Below, piece after piece: positions 13,368 through 25,401 of a stretch of DNA of 64,000 nucleotides. Source of the stretch: Nephromyces sp. MM_2019 (lineage: Eukaryota > Apicomplexa > Aconoidasida > Nephromycida); the NCBI GenBank assembly GCA_015657535.1, contig JADHZB010000394.1:62001-126000 (forward strand), written 5' to 3'. The notes beneath the pieces are model-generated. The model searched no databases and was not told the DNA's origin. It saw only the letters and a program-made list of their open reading frames with translations. Both the position numbers and the translations under genes were made by a program. Each line of letters starts with the position of its first letter. The first letter of the stretch is position 1.

Positions 13368-14062
13368 ATTAATCAACTTCAAAAAAATGAGCTAGTAAAG
13401 GTAAAACTTATAGCTTTTCTATAATTTTACTCAAAAAACAAAGAAAAACTTAATTCCTGGTAAGGAATTCACCTAGATAACTTGACTATTTTCTTTATTA
13501 GTTTACAAACTCTTATTTAGTATATCTCAAAAGTTTTAAAATTCACAATTGAACTTTTACATGATCTATCTTATAATTTAAATAAAAGTTCCTCCTGGCA
13601 ACATTTACTTTATTTATACTAGTAAACCATTTTATTTACTATTAAGGTATCATTATTTCTATTTCTTATGTGTGTAAACCAATTACTACAATCTTAATAT
13701 TTCAATTAGCTGTCTAAAAATTATAAAATTATAACTAATAAAACCACTTTTTTTAACCCCGGATTATAAATTTACAAATTAATTGTTTTTAATCTTAAAT
13801 GCTTCAGTTTCGATCAACTATTGTAAAATTTTCTCGTTGAGATTTAGCTTAATATTTTAAATAATAAATTCAGCATAAAGTGAATAGTAAATCACAAATT
13901 AATAAATAACTATTTAACAATTTTAATTTTTAGCAAAAATAAAAGGCCTAATCGAAAAATAACTAATTATTTTAGCCTACTAAATTTTTCGGTTGACTTA
14001 TGTAATCCAAAAACATTCAAGGTGTGACTCTGTTTTTATAATTTTCAAATTATTTCCCGAAA
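13368..14062. other. Intergenic, no gene seen
   Basis: Extremely AT-rich spacer. Nothing could be supported. Confidence 0.35.
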
Positions 14063-14255
14063 ATGTTGAATATTGTAGTATTTAATCAATTTGTTGCATC
14101 TAATAATTGGGTGTTAACATTATTCAATGGCCTTCAGAAGTTACCCTTGTTTTGGGGTCAAATATAATTTCATTCAAATTTTTGTTTTAGTTTTGATACT
14201 CTTTAGAACATGCGCACCTAGTAGTTTTAGGTGGGATTTCTCATACTTAATTTAG
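14063..14255 (+). CDS. Candidate two-exon small hydrophobic protein
   Basis: Unrecognised. Exon 1 (14063-14156) starts with ATG and codes MLNIVVFNQFVASNNWVLTL followed by FNGLQKLPLFW. An intron of about 34 nt (GTCAAA to GTTTTAG) joins in phase to exon 2 (14191-14255), which codes LILFRTCAPSSFRWDFSYLI and ends in TAG. Total about 52 residues. It is convergent with the lysine-rich gene that ends at 14456. The short intron and the small size keep confidence low. Confidence 0.3.
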
Positions 14256-14455
14256 ATAAGGGTTAATCTCAAGGCATTTTGTTACTCAAGTTATGAAATT
14301 AATAAGTTCAATTAAAAAAGTATTTTTTTGGTCCAAGTTTAATGCAGAAATTCAAATTAGGGGTTGATATTTAAGAGTAATTTTGAAATCTTGAAGTTAG
14401 GTAATCAGGGATTCTTTCTGGAAAGAAGTCCATAATGTTAACTTGGGTATTCAAA

Positions 14456-15071
14456 TTAGACGAAATCCATTTTCTCATCTTCATCTTGTAGTGTTTCTAA
14501 AAAATTAACAAGATTTATAAGAGTTTATAGCTTGAATTTTATTTTTTTAATGTGTTTTACTTTTACGATATTTTCGGATCATTTTCTGCCGTTTTTTAAT
14601 CTTTTTATTCAGAATTACTTGTGGGATCTTAGTAGGGCTATTCTATAAAAGATATTTATTGAATTTCTTTATTGAGATTATTAAAGGTGTGCATGATCAA
14701 ATATATTCTTTACCATGTCTTGATCTTTGTTTAAATATTTTAACCTGATAGAATTTAAACCTTCCATTTCATTTATCTAAAAATGGATATAAAAAAAAGG
14801 TAATGATTGTTTCTTAAATATATTAAATATTCATCTTATATATGGTCGAGATAGTTAAAGATGGATGATTGATTTAGTTAAATGATTTTTGAGTTGACTC
14901 AGTTATTGTGGATTTAAATTTTTATAGTGGTAAACTAACTGCTTTAGAGAGTTCATTTATTTGGTTTTTTTTTTTTAATCGGAGTGTTCTTTTTGATTCC
15001 ATTAATATTTCCTGCTTGACAAAGTTATCATGCCTCCTTTTTTGAGCCTCTCGTTTCTTTTTCCTACCCAT
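14456..15071 (-). CDS. Small lysine-rich protein, LLPH/UPF0642-like size and composition
   Basis: Four exons in phase: 15071-14940, 14776-14714, 14642-about 14562 and about 14504-14456, giving about 106 residues. The N terminus MGRKKKREAQKRRHDNF is a polybasic nuclear or nucleolar signal. The middle has LRLKKKNQINEL, a third exon codes KIKKRQKMIRKYRK, and the protein ends in an acidic DEDEKMDFV. Length and charge pattern recall the LLPH/UPF0642 proteins, small nucleolar proteins involved in 60S biogenesis, but that is a resemblance, not an alignment. The ATG at 15071 is preferred to the upstream non-ATG frame because it begins the basic signal. Good splice consensus supports the exon set. Confidence 0.5.
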
Positions 15072-15309
15072 TGTTAAACTATGAAGATTAATGAGATAAT
15101 ATAAGTATTTTGCTATGTATGTGTGCTGAATATATTGTAAAGGTTTATATGTATTAGTTATTAAAAATATCTCCAATGAAAAAGAGAGTTATATAAGTGT
15201 TAGGCCTACATGATTTAAAATTGAATTTTATTCTTTGATAGACTTATTATAAAATGTACTATTATGTTATATGTATACAAATTTGCATGTATTTGTGTCA
15301 CTTGTGTTG

Positions 15310-15468
15310 ATGACCCTGTATATATTGGCAAGCTTTTGTGCTTTTAGGCATTAGTACGTGGTGTTTTGGGTTAGCATGTACGTTTGAAGTTCTGGCTTGT
15401 CTGCTAAGCTTAAGTTATACCATGCTGACAGCAGTGGCAAATATAAAACAGTTTTAGAGAATGCTTGA
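15310..15468 (+). CDS. Candidate two-exon tiny protein, about 40 residues
   Basis: Unrecognised. The ATG at 15310 begins MTLYILASFCAFRH. A putative 36-nt intron with donor GTACGT joins in phase 2 to an exon coding SGLSAKLKLYHADSSGKYK and ending TGA at 15468. The N terminus could be a signal or mitochondrial leader. The block is richer in G+C than its flanks. An alternative is that it is one exon of a longer gene or an RNA element. Confidence 0.27.
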
Positions 15469-15998
15469 TTGATATTTAATCCTAAAAGTTGATAAGTTTG
15501 AAGCTCATTGATTGCTTATCAGTTTATCTGAATTAATCATTTAAAGTCGATTTAAAACCAAAATTCCTGAACTCTTGACTTTACTTTAAGCCAAGTTTTA
15601 TCTAACAGTTAAAATAATTAAAGAAGCTCTTTTCTAATACTTTTTTAGTTAGGAATTTAAGCGTATATTTTAAAAAAATTGAATTACAAAAATAGTGATT
15701 ATCATTTATTGCTTAATAAATTGTGAAGTTTAGACTTTTTTTTGGCTGGATTTTGTCTATATTTTATAGAATCTTATGCTGAAGAGGATTATACAAAAGT
15801 CAACACTAGTCAATTACCTACTTTTTAATAAAATACATTTTATCACTATAGATAACCAAACATTGTGAAGCGTGTACACTAATAATGTGCACCAACCAAT
15901 ACTTTGTTAGCTTACACTTTCTAATTATAAGACCTGATTAGTGAAATAATCTTGCCAATAAGAATATAAACATTTCATTTTTGTAAGGAATAAAGCTT
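15469..15998. other. Intergenic, no gene seen
   Basis: AT-rich spacer between two tiny + strand candidates. Nothing further could be supported. Confidence 0.35.
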
Positions 15999-16193
15999 AT
16001 GTACAAGAAAACAAAAACTCGAATAACTCAAGTAATTGAAGTATACTTTTGAGTTGAACTTAAGGATTTGTATATGTGCCCAAATTCAATTTTACCTGAA
16101 TTGAAGTCGCTCAGAATCTTGAATAAAATGAAACTATACCAAAATTTTCAATGTCTAATTGTGTTTGATGCCAATTATTTAATCAAAAGATAA
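15999..16193 (+). CDS. Candidate two-exon small basic protein, 53 residues
   Basis: Unrecognised. Exon 1 (15999-16031) codes MYKKTKTRITQ. A 33-nt putative intron (GTAATT to TTAAG) joins in phase 0 to exon 2 (16065-16193), which codes DLYMCPNSILPELKSLRI and NFQCLIVFDANYLIKR before TAA. The frame is continuous and of normal codon content for the window. It would be convergent with the large adaptor gene that ends at 16656. Confidence 0.36.
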
Positions 16194-16655
16194 TAATAGA
16201 TTTCGCTAATAATACTTAAATTCAACATTCAAGAGCAATTGTGCCAAAGTAATAATGTAAACTCTAAATAGAATTCAGACTCAGGTGAACAGTTGCTTAT
16301 GCTTACAATTTGCAAATTAACATATAACACAAGTTTTAAAATCCTTACTCATTCAACCAATAAATATCAAATTTTATAAGTTGTGATTCTATCGAGGTTT
16401 TATTAGGATTTCATAAATTAGTTTTCAAATTGAAATAGAATTGATATTTCTATCTAGTGATAATAGTCTTAAAATATAAAGGGTTTTTATTATGTATTGT
16501 CATCTAGGAAATAACTTCAGTAGATTGCCAAAAGGGATGGGAGACAATATAATCATTGCTTAGAAAATTATACATAGTATGTGTAAATATAATTTTGAGA
16601 TCATTTTTAATTTTTTGACTAGAAAAGATACTTAAATATAAAATGTTATTTCCTT

Positions 16656-19600
16656 TCATGTTCCTTCATCTCCCATTAGTATATTGAAAATATTAATAAT
16701 CGCAACAGCCATAACCTCACTGTTAGAACGGATCACAATTTGTAATTTTCCTTGATTTTGGCCATCCCCAAGTTCAATCCTGATGATATTAACAAAAGAA
16801 GTAATATATTATCTCAGAGAGCAGCCATAAACTAGTCAGTTTAAGAAAATTTAGTTAAATGTTTTATCACCTGACAAGTACATTGTATAGTAAGCTTCCT
16901 TTTTGGCTATGCTGGCATGTAAATATGCCAAATAGGACAATGGACTTGGGCGAATCATCAAAAGCATCACATAGATATAGTGCTCCACCCTGTGTTATAA
17001 TATCGATGAGATTACTCAATACACATGAAATATAGATATTAATAAACTTATCATAGTTACCAATTGTGATAACAATGCTATTTCTGAGACAGAGACCTTA
17101 TCCTTAGGGCTAAGTTTTATAACTGAAACATCTGTCAAATAATATTAAAAACATTAAAACCAGTACATTGCTAAATATAAATACGTACGGGTTTTCATAG
17201 TATACAATGGGTCGTTCCAATAATCAAAAAATAATATTTTATCTATAGGAATGGCAGCAACAAACTTATTTATACTGATGGGTAAGTAAAGCTCTTTTTT
17301 AAAAGAAGATCCATCGGCTAACCTAAAAGATTAATTAACAAAACATCAATAGTAATATCAATTAGAGCTTAAACTATATGTAAAGAAGCTTGTAAATCTT
17401 TTTGTAAATTTTTTACACAAATTCTAGTCTGAAAATTGGATATTCCTCAAATGGTGTCTCACAATTTATCTGAATTTTCTGGAAAAAAAAAATATATAAG
17501 CCAGGATATCTAAATGAAATAAATGGGATGTGACCTGATAGACTTGTTCATGAGCATTTAACTGTTGTGGTATACAGGAGGCACTGATTTTAAGACAATT
17601 TTCGTCTGGAAGGAAAAAGGTTGTCTCAACATTTTGAAGAATTGTGGATTGCTTGTTGCCGATGAATAAAAACATCTTTCCCTTACAGCCGCTGAAATTA
17701 GCTTTTATTCCAATCTAATATGCATTACAAATTTTCGTTTTAAAGATCTAACTTTGTTAATAGTCAAATTAAATTACCTGAATGCTTTCATCCTCATACA
17801 ATACAGAGTCATTCCTAATTAACATTTTCTTGAAAAATTTAAGACACTTTTTATCCTTTAAAATGTTATTTCCTGTCATTTCAGTGTATTTTGAGTTGGA
17901 TTCTCTCCATGAAAACTCATCGAAATAAAGCTTTTTGAGTGTTTGGGTGTAAGGTGCTGTTAAACCATTGGATGTATTATCATTTGTATTTCTTTGTTTC
18001 GAGTCAAGTTCGATAGGAGTAAATTTCTCGCAGTTATCCACAGAGCTTAGAATTTGCTGACAAGACAAGTTTCAAAAATTTTAACAAGTTTTGGGGTGTC
18101 TCAATCTAGCAGGTATGTCATTATTCTACTTAAGGTTGTGAAAATGTTATTTATAAGATATTGTTATATTCGATATAGTAAAATTCTTAATGTTTTTCTT
18201 CCTGTTTTCCAGCAAAGTTGCATATAGATTATTTTGTTAAAAGTAGGTTTTGGTAATAATTAGACTTGTATTTTTTGTGTTCCTTAGAAAATCAGAATGT
18301 TAAGTTGTCTTGCGATAGATATATCTAACATGTATAGCTTAACTACCATATAAAATTTGAGTAGTGATTAAAAAAAAACTTTTCTTATTTTTGTTAACCT
18401 CAGTTAAAGCATTTTCCAAATCGATATTTCCAATGATATCCTTTTTTGGATGACTAGGTAGCTTGTTTTTATTTGACTTGATGGTTTCGGCTGGGTTTTT
18501 TTGTAGTGGGCTTGAGCCTTCAAGTTTTGTGCTATTATCCATATGGAGAGACGAGCCTTTTGAAGGTGTAGAAGGACTGAGTAAGTTTATAATAATATAT
18601 TTATGAGAATTAGCTACAGAAATATTATACATAATTAGCTTATACATCAGTTATAAAATACATTAAATGTATATATTATAGAAATTGTGTATAATAGATG
18701 AATAGAATACAATTTAATATGTAGATAAACTTGAAAATTAAACTTTATCTTAAAAGAATAGTTATTTTGCTATCAGTTCGCACTAACTTAGTGAATTTAA
18801 TAGGTGCTATCTTATTTTTCCTTGGGGGTACAGTGAGAGCCATTGCCTTAAATTCAGGTAGTTGCGTTACATTGCTGGTCCTAGGCTGGAAGAAAATAAT
18901 GAATAACTAAATAAAAATCGCTGGGATTGTTATAATTTATGATATTAGAGTTATTGTTAGGTTTCTTATTTTGAAAATTTGGTAAGGAGCTTGTGTCAAA
19001 AAATGGAATCTATATTTTGTTAATTACACATAAAACAAGAATATTGTAAAGACAACTAAAATGGTCAAAAAATATACTAGGGATAAAGCACTGAGTGTGT
19101 CATATAAGGTTTGTTTGTTTGAAAAGGAATCTGTGGCTTAACCTCATATGATTTCTTTGAGGATATGGATATATTCTCATCCTTTTGATTTTCGATCTTG
19201 TTCTCTAGCGCTTTGATGTGTGATTCCAATTGGAGGAATTTAGTTTCGTATACTTTAAGTAAAATTGAATAGACAGATGTAAATTTATGTAACAAGAACT
19301 GAGGGTTTAGTATGATTACTCTTGATTCTCTCTTCAGAAATGCGCATTTGTTTGTCTTTAGATTCTATTTGCCTTTTCCATTCACTATGGTCTCTTTGCG
19401 ATTGGTTTTCTAATTGACTTATCATATTGGTTAAATTCTGTAGAAAATTCTTTAATTCATAATTCATCGGGTTTGTATATGTTGTATATTTATTAAAACT
19501 TGGGTAGGAATGAATTTATACAAAATTAGATAAAATTTGATTATGAACGAAAAAAGTTATTTTTATTGATGCATATTCAAAGTATTGGAAATGTAGCTAC

Positions 19601-22571
19601 GTCTGAATCCTCCTGAGGATGTTTTACTCAAATGTACTTAATGCTAACTGTGAGTTTGTTTTCCAATGATTTCATTTGTTCATGTTCTCTGATTTTGTAC
19701 GTTGGAAATGGCTCTTTATCTGCCTTTACCTATTGCAAATCAGCATATTTAAATACGGATACAAAACATTATTGACTTAGCTTAAGTTTTAATATGATTA
19801 ATTAAACTTTTATTCATTAGAAAAGTTATTAGGATTTAAGACAAGTAAAATTTTAATCAGTTACGATTAAATTATGTTTTTATTTGGAAATACATACATA
19901 TTCAAATACTGAAGGACTTTGGGTATTTGTATCTTCAACCAGTGCTCTTTCTGAAGTGGGTTCTAGACTTTCACATGGGGGGTAGGAGTTAGCTGATTTT
20001 ACAATTTCTTCAGGATTGGGGTACCCATTTGAAAAATTTTCAGAAGCTTTTCTTGGTTTTATTTTCTTTGTATTAGCTCCTTTTGTATGTTTTTTCGTGG
20101 GAGCTTGAATTTCTTGAGTTGTAGAAGGTGGGATAGTAGTATCTGTATTAGCCGGAGATAATTGTGCAGGAACATCTGTATTCAAAAGTGTTGGACCTAA
20201 TTAGTTAATAATAATAGTTATAAAGAATTTATTCCTTGTTAAGAACAAAAGTCATGAAGATCAATGGAATTTTCATCAGTTGGAGTAGTTTAAAAAAAAT
20301 TCTTTCCAATATAAAGACATGGCGCTTTCAAGTTAGTTTGTAAATAGAAAAAAGGCTTTTAACTTAAAATATGGCTACCTTTTTAAGTTAAGTTTTGATA
20401 TACTTATAATAATCTAGATGTAGAAATTATAAGACAAACCAGTGGCACTTTCATTAGAAATAGAGTTCATGTTTACAAGGATTAATTCTTCGGTTAATTC
20501 TTGGGATGAGTTTTCCAATGAATTTTCTAAAGGTTAATTAATAAGGTAATAGTTATGAGCATGTTAAGGTGATCCTTCAAACCTACCTTTAACTTTCTTT
20601 TCAGCTATTCTTTGTGCCAATTCCCATTCACCAAATTCAAAGAGTGCACCTTTTACTATATCTATAACCTATTATGTATATGTGTTAGATTTTATTATAG
20701 TTTGAATAGGATCAATAAATTTTAAGTCTATAAATATATTCTTGTAGTTTTTTAGTTTTCTAAATAAGTAAGTGTGTTTTAATTAGATCTAATTTGTTTT
20801 AATTTGCTTCAAGACATACCTTAGTAACTTGTTGAGAGTTCTGGTAGTTTGAGTTGTTTATGATTGAAGCAGCAAGATTTTGTAAAGTATTTAAAAGACT
20901 GATTAAAATTAACAGGCCTAGCAATATATACATCATATTTAGGCACGGATAATCTTACTTTCTGCACTGTTGTGCACACTCTTCAATGATTTCCTTCCTG
21001 TCAAAATCTCCAACCTCGTTGATCATCTCTTTCAATAGCTCGGCAGCATTTGTAGCCTCTATTTAAAAAGGAAGATCAACGTGTAGAAAATTCTCGAAAC
21101 TAAATGAGAATAAATAATATTTAACCAATTAATTTATTTTCCAGAGATATATTTTCCTCCAAGGAATCTTCTGGGTTAAGAAAGGAACCCTTATTAAGGT
21201 CGCCACTAGGTTGTCTTATGGGTTGAGAGATTTTTTCAAATTGAGGCTTGATATTTTGAGTTATATCGTTGGCAATTATATTAGAATTATTAGAATCTCG
21301 GATAGAGGATGAATTGAGAGAAGTGGGAAGCTGTTGTGAAGGAATAGCCTAAAATTAAGTTCAGTAAGTGGAGAATTCATGAGCATTTATGATCTAATTT
21401 GTTGTTATGATAATTGTGTGTAAAATAATCGAAGATAAATCTAGTAAAGTGAATCGGTAATCAATTTGTTTAGAAAAATTGAACGACATAAAACTAATCC
21501 TACAATATATTAATTTTAGCTAAAATGATGTTATATTTCTATTAGCTGATCTAGTTAACAAATTGGGTTTCGAATTTATTCGACCCTATATTTATTTTAT
21601 AAAATAGTTATTATAGATTTCCCTTACCAGTGTTGGAAGTTGCCCTGAGAGTATTATCCCAGTTTTAGCTAAATTTTGGAATGCTTTTCTAAATTTTTTA
21701 TATTCTTTGAAGGTTTCGTCCATAGTCGACTTGAGTAATAAAAGTGATTTGTTTGTAAAAGTGAAATGCAAATAAATCTGCCTAATTGTATAGTGCTTAC
21801 CCAGCTTTGTAGCATTTGGCAAGCGGCTTCTATGCATTGGGTAACGTCTAAGTTGCTTACATCCTGATTAAAATAAGTCGCTTTTCTCTTTCTCAAGTTA
21901 TTTTCCTATACGTAGTTTATACATTTTGTGATTCATCCTACAGATGTTATGCAATTAGAAAAAAATTATCATGAAAGTCTTGTTCAGATATATTATAATC
22001 GAGGTCTCATTAGGGATTGGATACATGTTTTTACCTTCTTTCTTTTCGCTAATTCCTCAATCTTTTTTAATAAACTTGATTCAGCTACATATCTTGCAGC
22101 AAATGGATCCATTATGGTTAATTGTTCAATAATCTGTTAAATTGAAAAAGAATAGGAATAATGTAGAGTTTCGCAGTAGAACAAGTATATAAATATATTT
22201 CGTGTCTGATTGTTGATAATACAAACTGATGATTAAATCTAAAAGTTTAGTAATTTTTTATTATTCTCAGCACTTTATTATTGAATAATTATTGATTAAT
22301 TATTTTAAAAATCTAGGTTTAAGTAGTTTGCTACATAGCTAAACTAGCTATTGAGGAGTTGCATATTGAAGATTACCTTCAAGCTCAACTTTTTTACATT
22401 TACTGGCTGATCCAAGCTCTTAAAAATGTTCCATGAAAGACCAATAACGTGATCTGAATGATTAACCCCTCGATTAATTACAGCTGAGGCAAGATGGTGC
22501 CAATTCGCCTGGAAGGAGGCTTCACTAGTTACACACTTGGTAACTAGGGTGTTTACTTCATTTATAGTCAT
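16656..22571 (-). CDS. VHS-GAT-hinge-alpha-adaptin-ear protein (GGA/KIC4-like clathrin adaptor)
   Basis: About 22 exons and about 990 residues, with no in-frame stop. Exons 1-4 (22571-21629) form a VHS/ENTH-type helical domain: MTINEVNTLVTKCVTSEASF, then QIIEQLTIMDPFAARYVAES, then CQMLQSWG. Exons 6-7 match a GAT domain (ELLKEMINEVGDFDRKEIIE, ECAQQCRKLLNTLQNLA). A polar hinge follows, rich in Pro, Thr and Ser, with a short coiled coil (about 19440-19144). The C terminus (18058-16656) is a complete two-lobed appendage. The sandwich lobe begins LYEDESIQIGIKANFSGCKG; compare human alpha-adaptin [20 protein letters not shown]. The platform lobe includes LPISINKFVAAIPIDKILFF (human [20 protein letters not shown]) and ends MGDEGT. 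GGAs have VHS-GAT-ear but only the sandwich lobe; AP-2 alpha has both lobes but no VHS. The nearest description I recall is Plasmodium KIC4 of the Kelch13 endocytic compartment. A role in clathrin-type sorting or micropore endocytosis is inferred. Confidence 0.85.
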
Positions 22572-23022
22572 CTTGTACTATGCTATTCATAGGTTAGTAA
22601 GGATCTAGGTAGATGTATAAAGCTAATTTCCATAAATGTATAAGGTTAGCATAATGATTTCAAGCTGTGCTATATTTTATAAGTTCATTCATTGATCTAA
22701 ACTCTCTGATGCTTTATTGGGTAATAAAATTAGAGTGCTGTTCATAATTGTAATTATAATATAGAATGGATGGATGAAAGAAGCTCTTAGAATTAAGCTT
22801 AAAGTGTAAGGATGGTGATTTGTAAATATATTTATATATTACAATAGTTTGAGGATGTATAAATTTGCTTTGCTATTATTAAATTGTGTTCTCAAAAAAT
22901 TGGAGTACATGCAATTGTGGAATAAGTTAAAAGATAATTGTGGTAAATTTGCAAGTGTGAATAGTAACTGCTTTATAGATCGTATTCAATGAATTTTAAA
23001 TGATGTTTTCAAGGTGGAAAGA
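22572..23022. other. Upstream region of the adaptor gene
   Basis: AT-rich flank between the adaptor ATG and the stop of a small minus-strand frame. No motif was recognised. Confidence 0.35.
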
Positions 23023-23241
23023 TCATGTGTTCTTATATAATAATATTGCCTCAGCTAAGAACTGAATCAAGTTCAGGGCATTTAAATGATTCATAACTTC
23101 ATTTACACTTAGCTCTACTAATGTAATATTAGCAGATGAAGCAGTAGGTGTGAATTGTTTATTAGTGGAAATTAATTTGCATGTTATTTTATCATTATCC
23201 TGTTTTTTCCTTCTAGCTTTTTCTACAAAATTCAAACCCAT
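23023..23241 (-). CDS. Hypothetical protein, 72 residues, possible N-myristoylation start
   Basis: Intact ATG frame beginning MGLNFVEKARRKKQDNDK, then a Ser/Thr-rich stretch and an amphipathic end (NEVMNHLNALNLIQFLAEAI). Gly2 and the basic region after it would suit N-myristoylation, which is inference. It reads toward the adaptor gene, whose ATG lies 450 bp downstream, so it could also be an upstream exon of a larger transcript, though no phase-consistent splice was found. No family was recognised. Confidence 0.38.
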   Translation of the reverse strand: MGLNFVEKARRKKQDNDKITCKLISTNKQFTPTASSANITLVELSVNEVMNHLNALNLIQFLAEAILLYKNT

Positions 23242-24213
23242 TTTAACAAACTAGAATTGCACTACATTACACTTAATTAAACTACTTGTTAAGATTCTCA
23301 ATCACCTATCTGAGAACTTTGAGTTTAGCAAATTATTCATTTCGCTCAAACAAATTCCCTAAAAACAATTCTTTTCAATTTTTCATCTTTTACAATTTTG
23401 ATTACTCATACATATTTATAGTAATTTTGTTTATTGTTACTATTTTAACTTTCAAAAATTTATTATCTGTGCTCTTATATACAGTAGCAGCACTAATAAT
23501 ATCGAAGTTATTAAAAATAGAAAATTTTTGAAAATAAGGTAATTTAAGTTTAGAAAATATCATTAGGGATTATGATTAATGATGAAATGGTTTCTTAAAT
23601 AAACATTTGGAGCACTGTTCCAATAAGAAATGAGTAGAGGATTAGTAATTTATTAATTTTCAACTAAGGGATTTGGACTGACTTGAAATTATCCTGACTC
23701 GACCTAATATCACGCTCATCCAGTGAATAGTTTCGAGTTTTTGATCAAAACTGATGATGTCCAGGTTTTAACTGTGTTAAATATCATTGCTTTTCATCAT
23801 TTCTATAAAAAGAAAATCTACTTATATTTACCACGCAACAAAATATCTATGCAAATCTTTCAAAACCTGACATGCTTTGTTATTAGAACAATTTCCAATC
23901 TCGTATAAGCTTCAACATTAAAAAACTAGGCCAAGTAGTATAAATACAAAAAATTGCTTTATTTTGTAAAAGCTGGCATAAAATTTTTAAAATAGCCCTT
24001 GGGAAATTCAAATTATTATACACATGACTTTCAAAACTTATAAAAAATGCTAGCAAAATTCATACTAAAACAATTATATTTTATTCTAAGAGTACACACG
24101 TAACTCTGATCTGATTAAAATTATAATCCAAGAAGGGGTTTTTAATTTTAGGGCCCCGAAATAACGAATTGTTATTGTGTAACTATTGAAATTTTATAAC
24201 AGAGTTATAAGAC
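23242..24213. other. Region with two unresolved + strand frames
   Basis: Two frames without ATG starts, 23286-23531 (ending in a strongly hydrophobic stretch, VILFIVTILTF) and 23723-23908 (preceded by an acceptor-like CATCCAG), may be exons of an unresolved + strand gene. No start or phase-consistent joining could be found, so no gene is called. Confidence 0.2.
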
Positions 24214-24492
24214 ATGAAGCCCAAACAACTTTCCATAGCTTTTAATGATTTATTCAACCCATTTGTAATATATATCGAAATTTAAAAAATTCAATTAATC
24301 TCAAATCTGAACTAAATTTCAGATCGACTAATGATAAACAAATTCAATGACTCTGGTTGCCCAAATTATTTATCAGTTTCCTAAGAAGCCAGAATTAGTA
24401 CCTTAAGCCTACTAAAAAATTACACTTTGCAGTCTATGGCAACCATAAATGCTTGGCAAAAGAGAATAAAGCTCTTATATGCTAACAACTGA
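24214..24492 (+). CDS. Candidate three-exon tiny protein, 43 residues
   Basis: Unrecognised. Exon 1 codes MKPKQLSIAFNDLFNPF and ends at a GTAATA donor. A 21-nt exon (24377-24397) codes FPKKPEL between good AG and GTACCT sites. The last exon (24433-24492) follows CACTTTGCAG and codes SMATINAWQKRIKLLYANN. All junctions are phase 0. The microexon is optional, since skipping it also keeps phase. The strong acceptor of exon 3 is the best evidence. Confidence 0.3.
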
Positions 24493-25401
24493 GAAATTTT
24501 AGATCAAAGCATAACTTAAATTTTAAGAGCCTTATTCTCTTCTTGTTTGGGTCATAGTTCTCATGTTTTCTTGCTAGCAATATTTAAGGATTTATATATT
24601 GAACCTTTGAAGTAATTTGTGAAAACCCCAAAATTTGTGCTTTTTGTTTCGTACAAAAATTTAGAAATAATTAACAAGTAAAATGCTGTTTTAAAACATA
24701 TTTTTGTAAAATTTACCTTGTTTTAATCGCTACAATAAAAACTTTGTTACCTCTTTAGACAGTTGTTTAACTGGGTAAAAAATTTCATTCCAAATCTTGT
24801 ATATTATTAAATGTTTGATAGCTTTTTGTTTTATTTGATTAAAAACAGTAATAAAGCATAAAGTTCCGCTCCTGAATTGGAGTTGATCTAATTACTAATG
24901 ACTTATTGTTAGCTTTATAATTATCTCACAATAAAACACAACATGAGTTTCATTAGTATGAAATAAAATATAAAAGAATCAGGTTGAAATTGTGAAATTA
25001 TGTTAATTCTACATCTCCTCTTATAAAAATTATAAAATAAAATTTTAGTATATTTTGGAAAATTATATCATAAAATTTAAAGTACATAATAATGTGTTTT
25101 TTTCTAAGAAAAAAGTGTATAGTTCCATCATTTTGATGATAAATTCAGTGAGTTATAGAAAATTACTCTTAGGTGTGCATAAAGATAAAATTAAAAAATT
25201 TCCCACTGATTAGGTTGGTTTTAATATATATATCTATATATGTGTATGTATATATATATTTATGTTTATTTACAAATGACTTTATGTGCATGAATCAAGA
25301 ATTCTTATCATATAGCATTTTAGTATCAGTAATATAAAAATATTTGAAATATTTTATTCACTAGATAGATTATTTTTTCAAATTAATATGAAGCCTTTGA
25401 G
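24493..25401. other. Intergenic, no gene seen
   Basis: Very AT-rich, including a TA/TG-rich low-complexity patch near 25225-25260. Nothing else could be supported. Confidence 0.35.
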
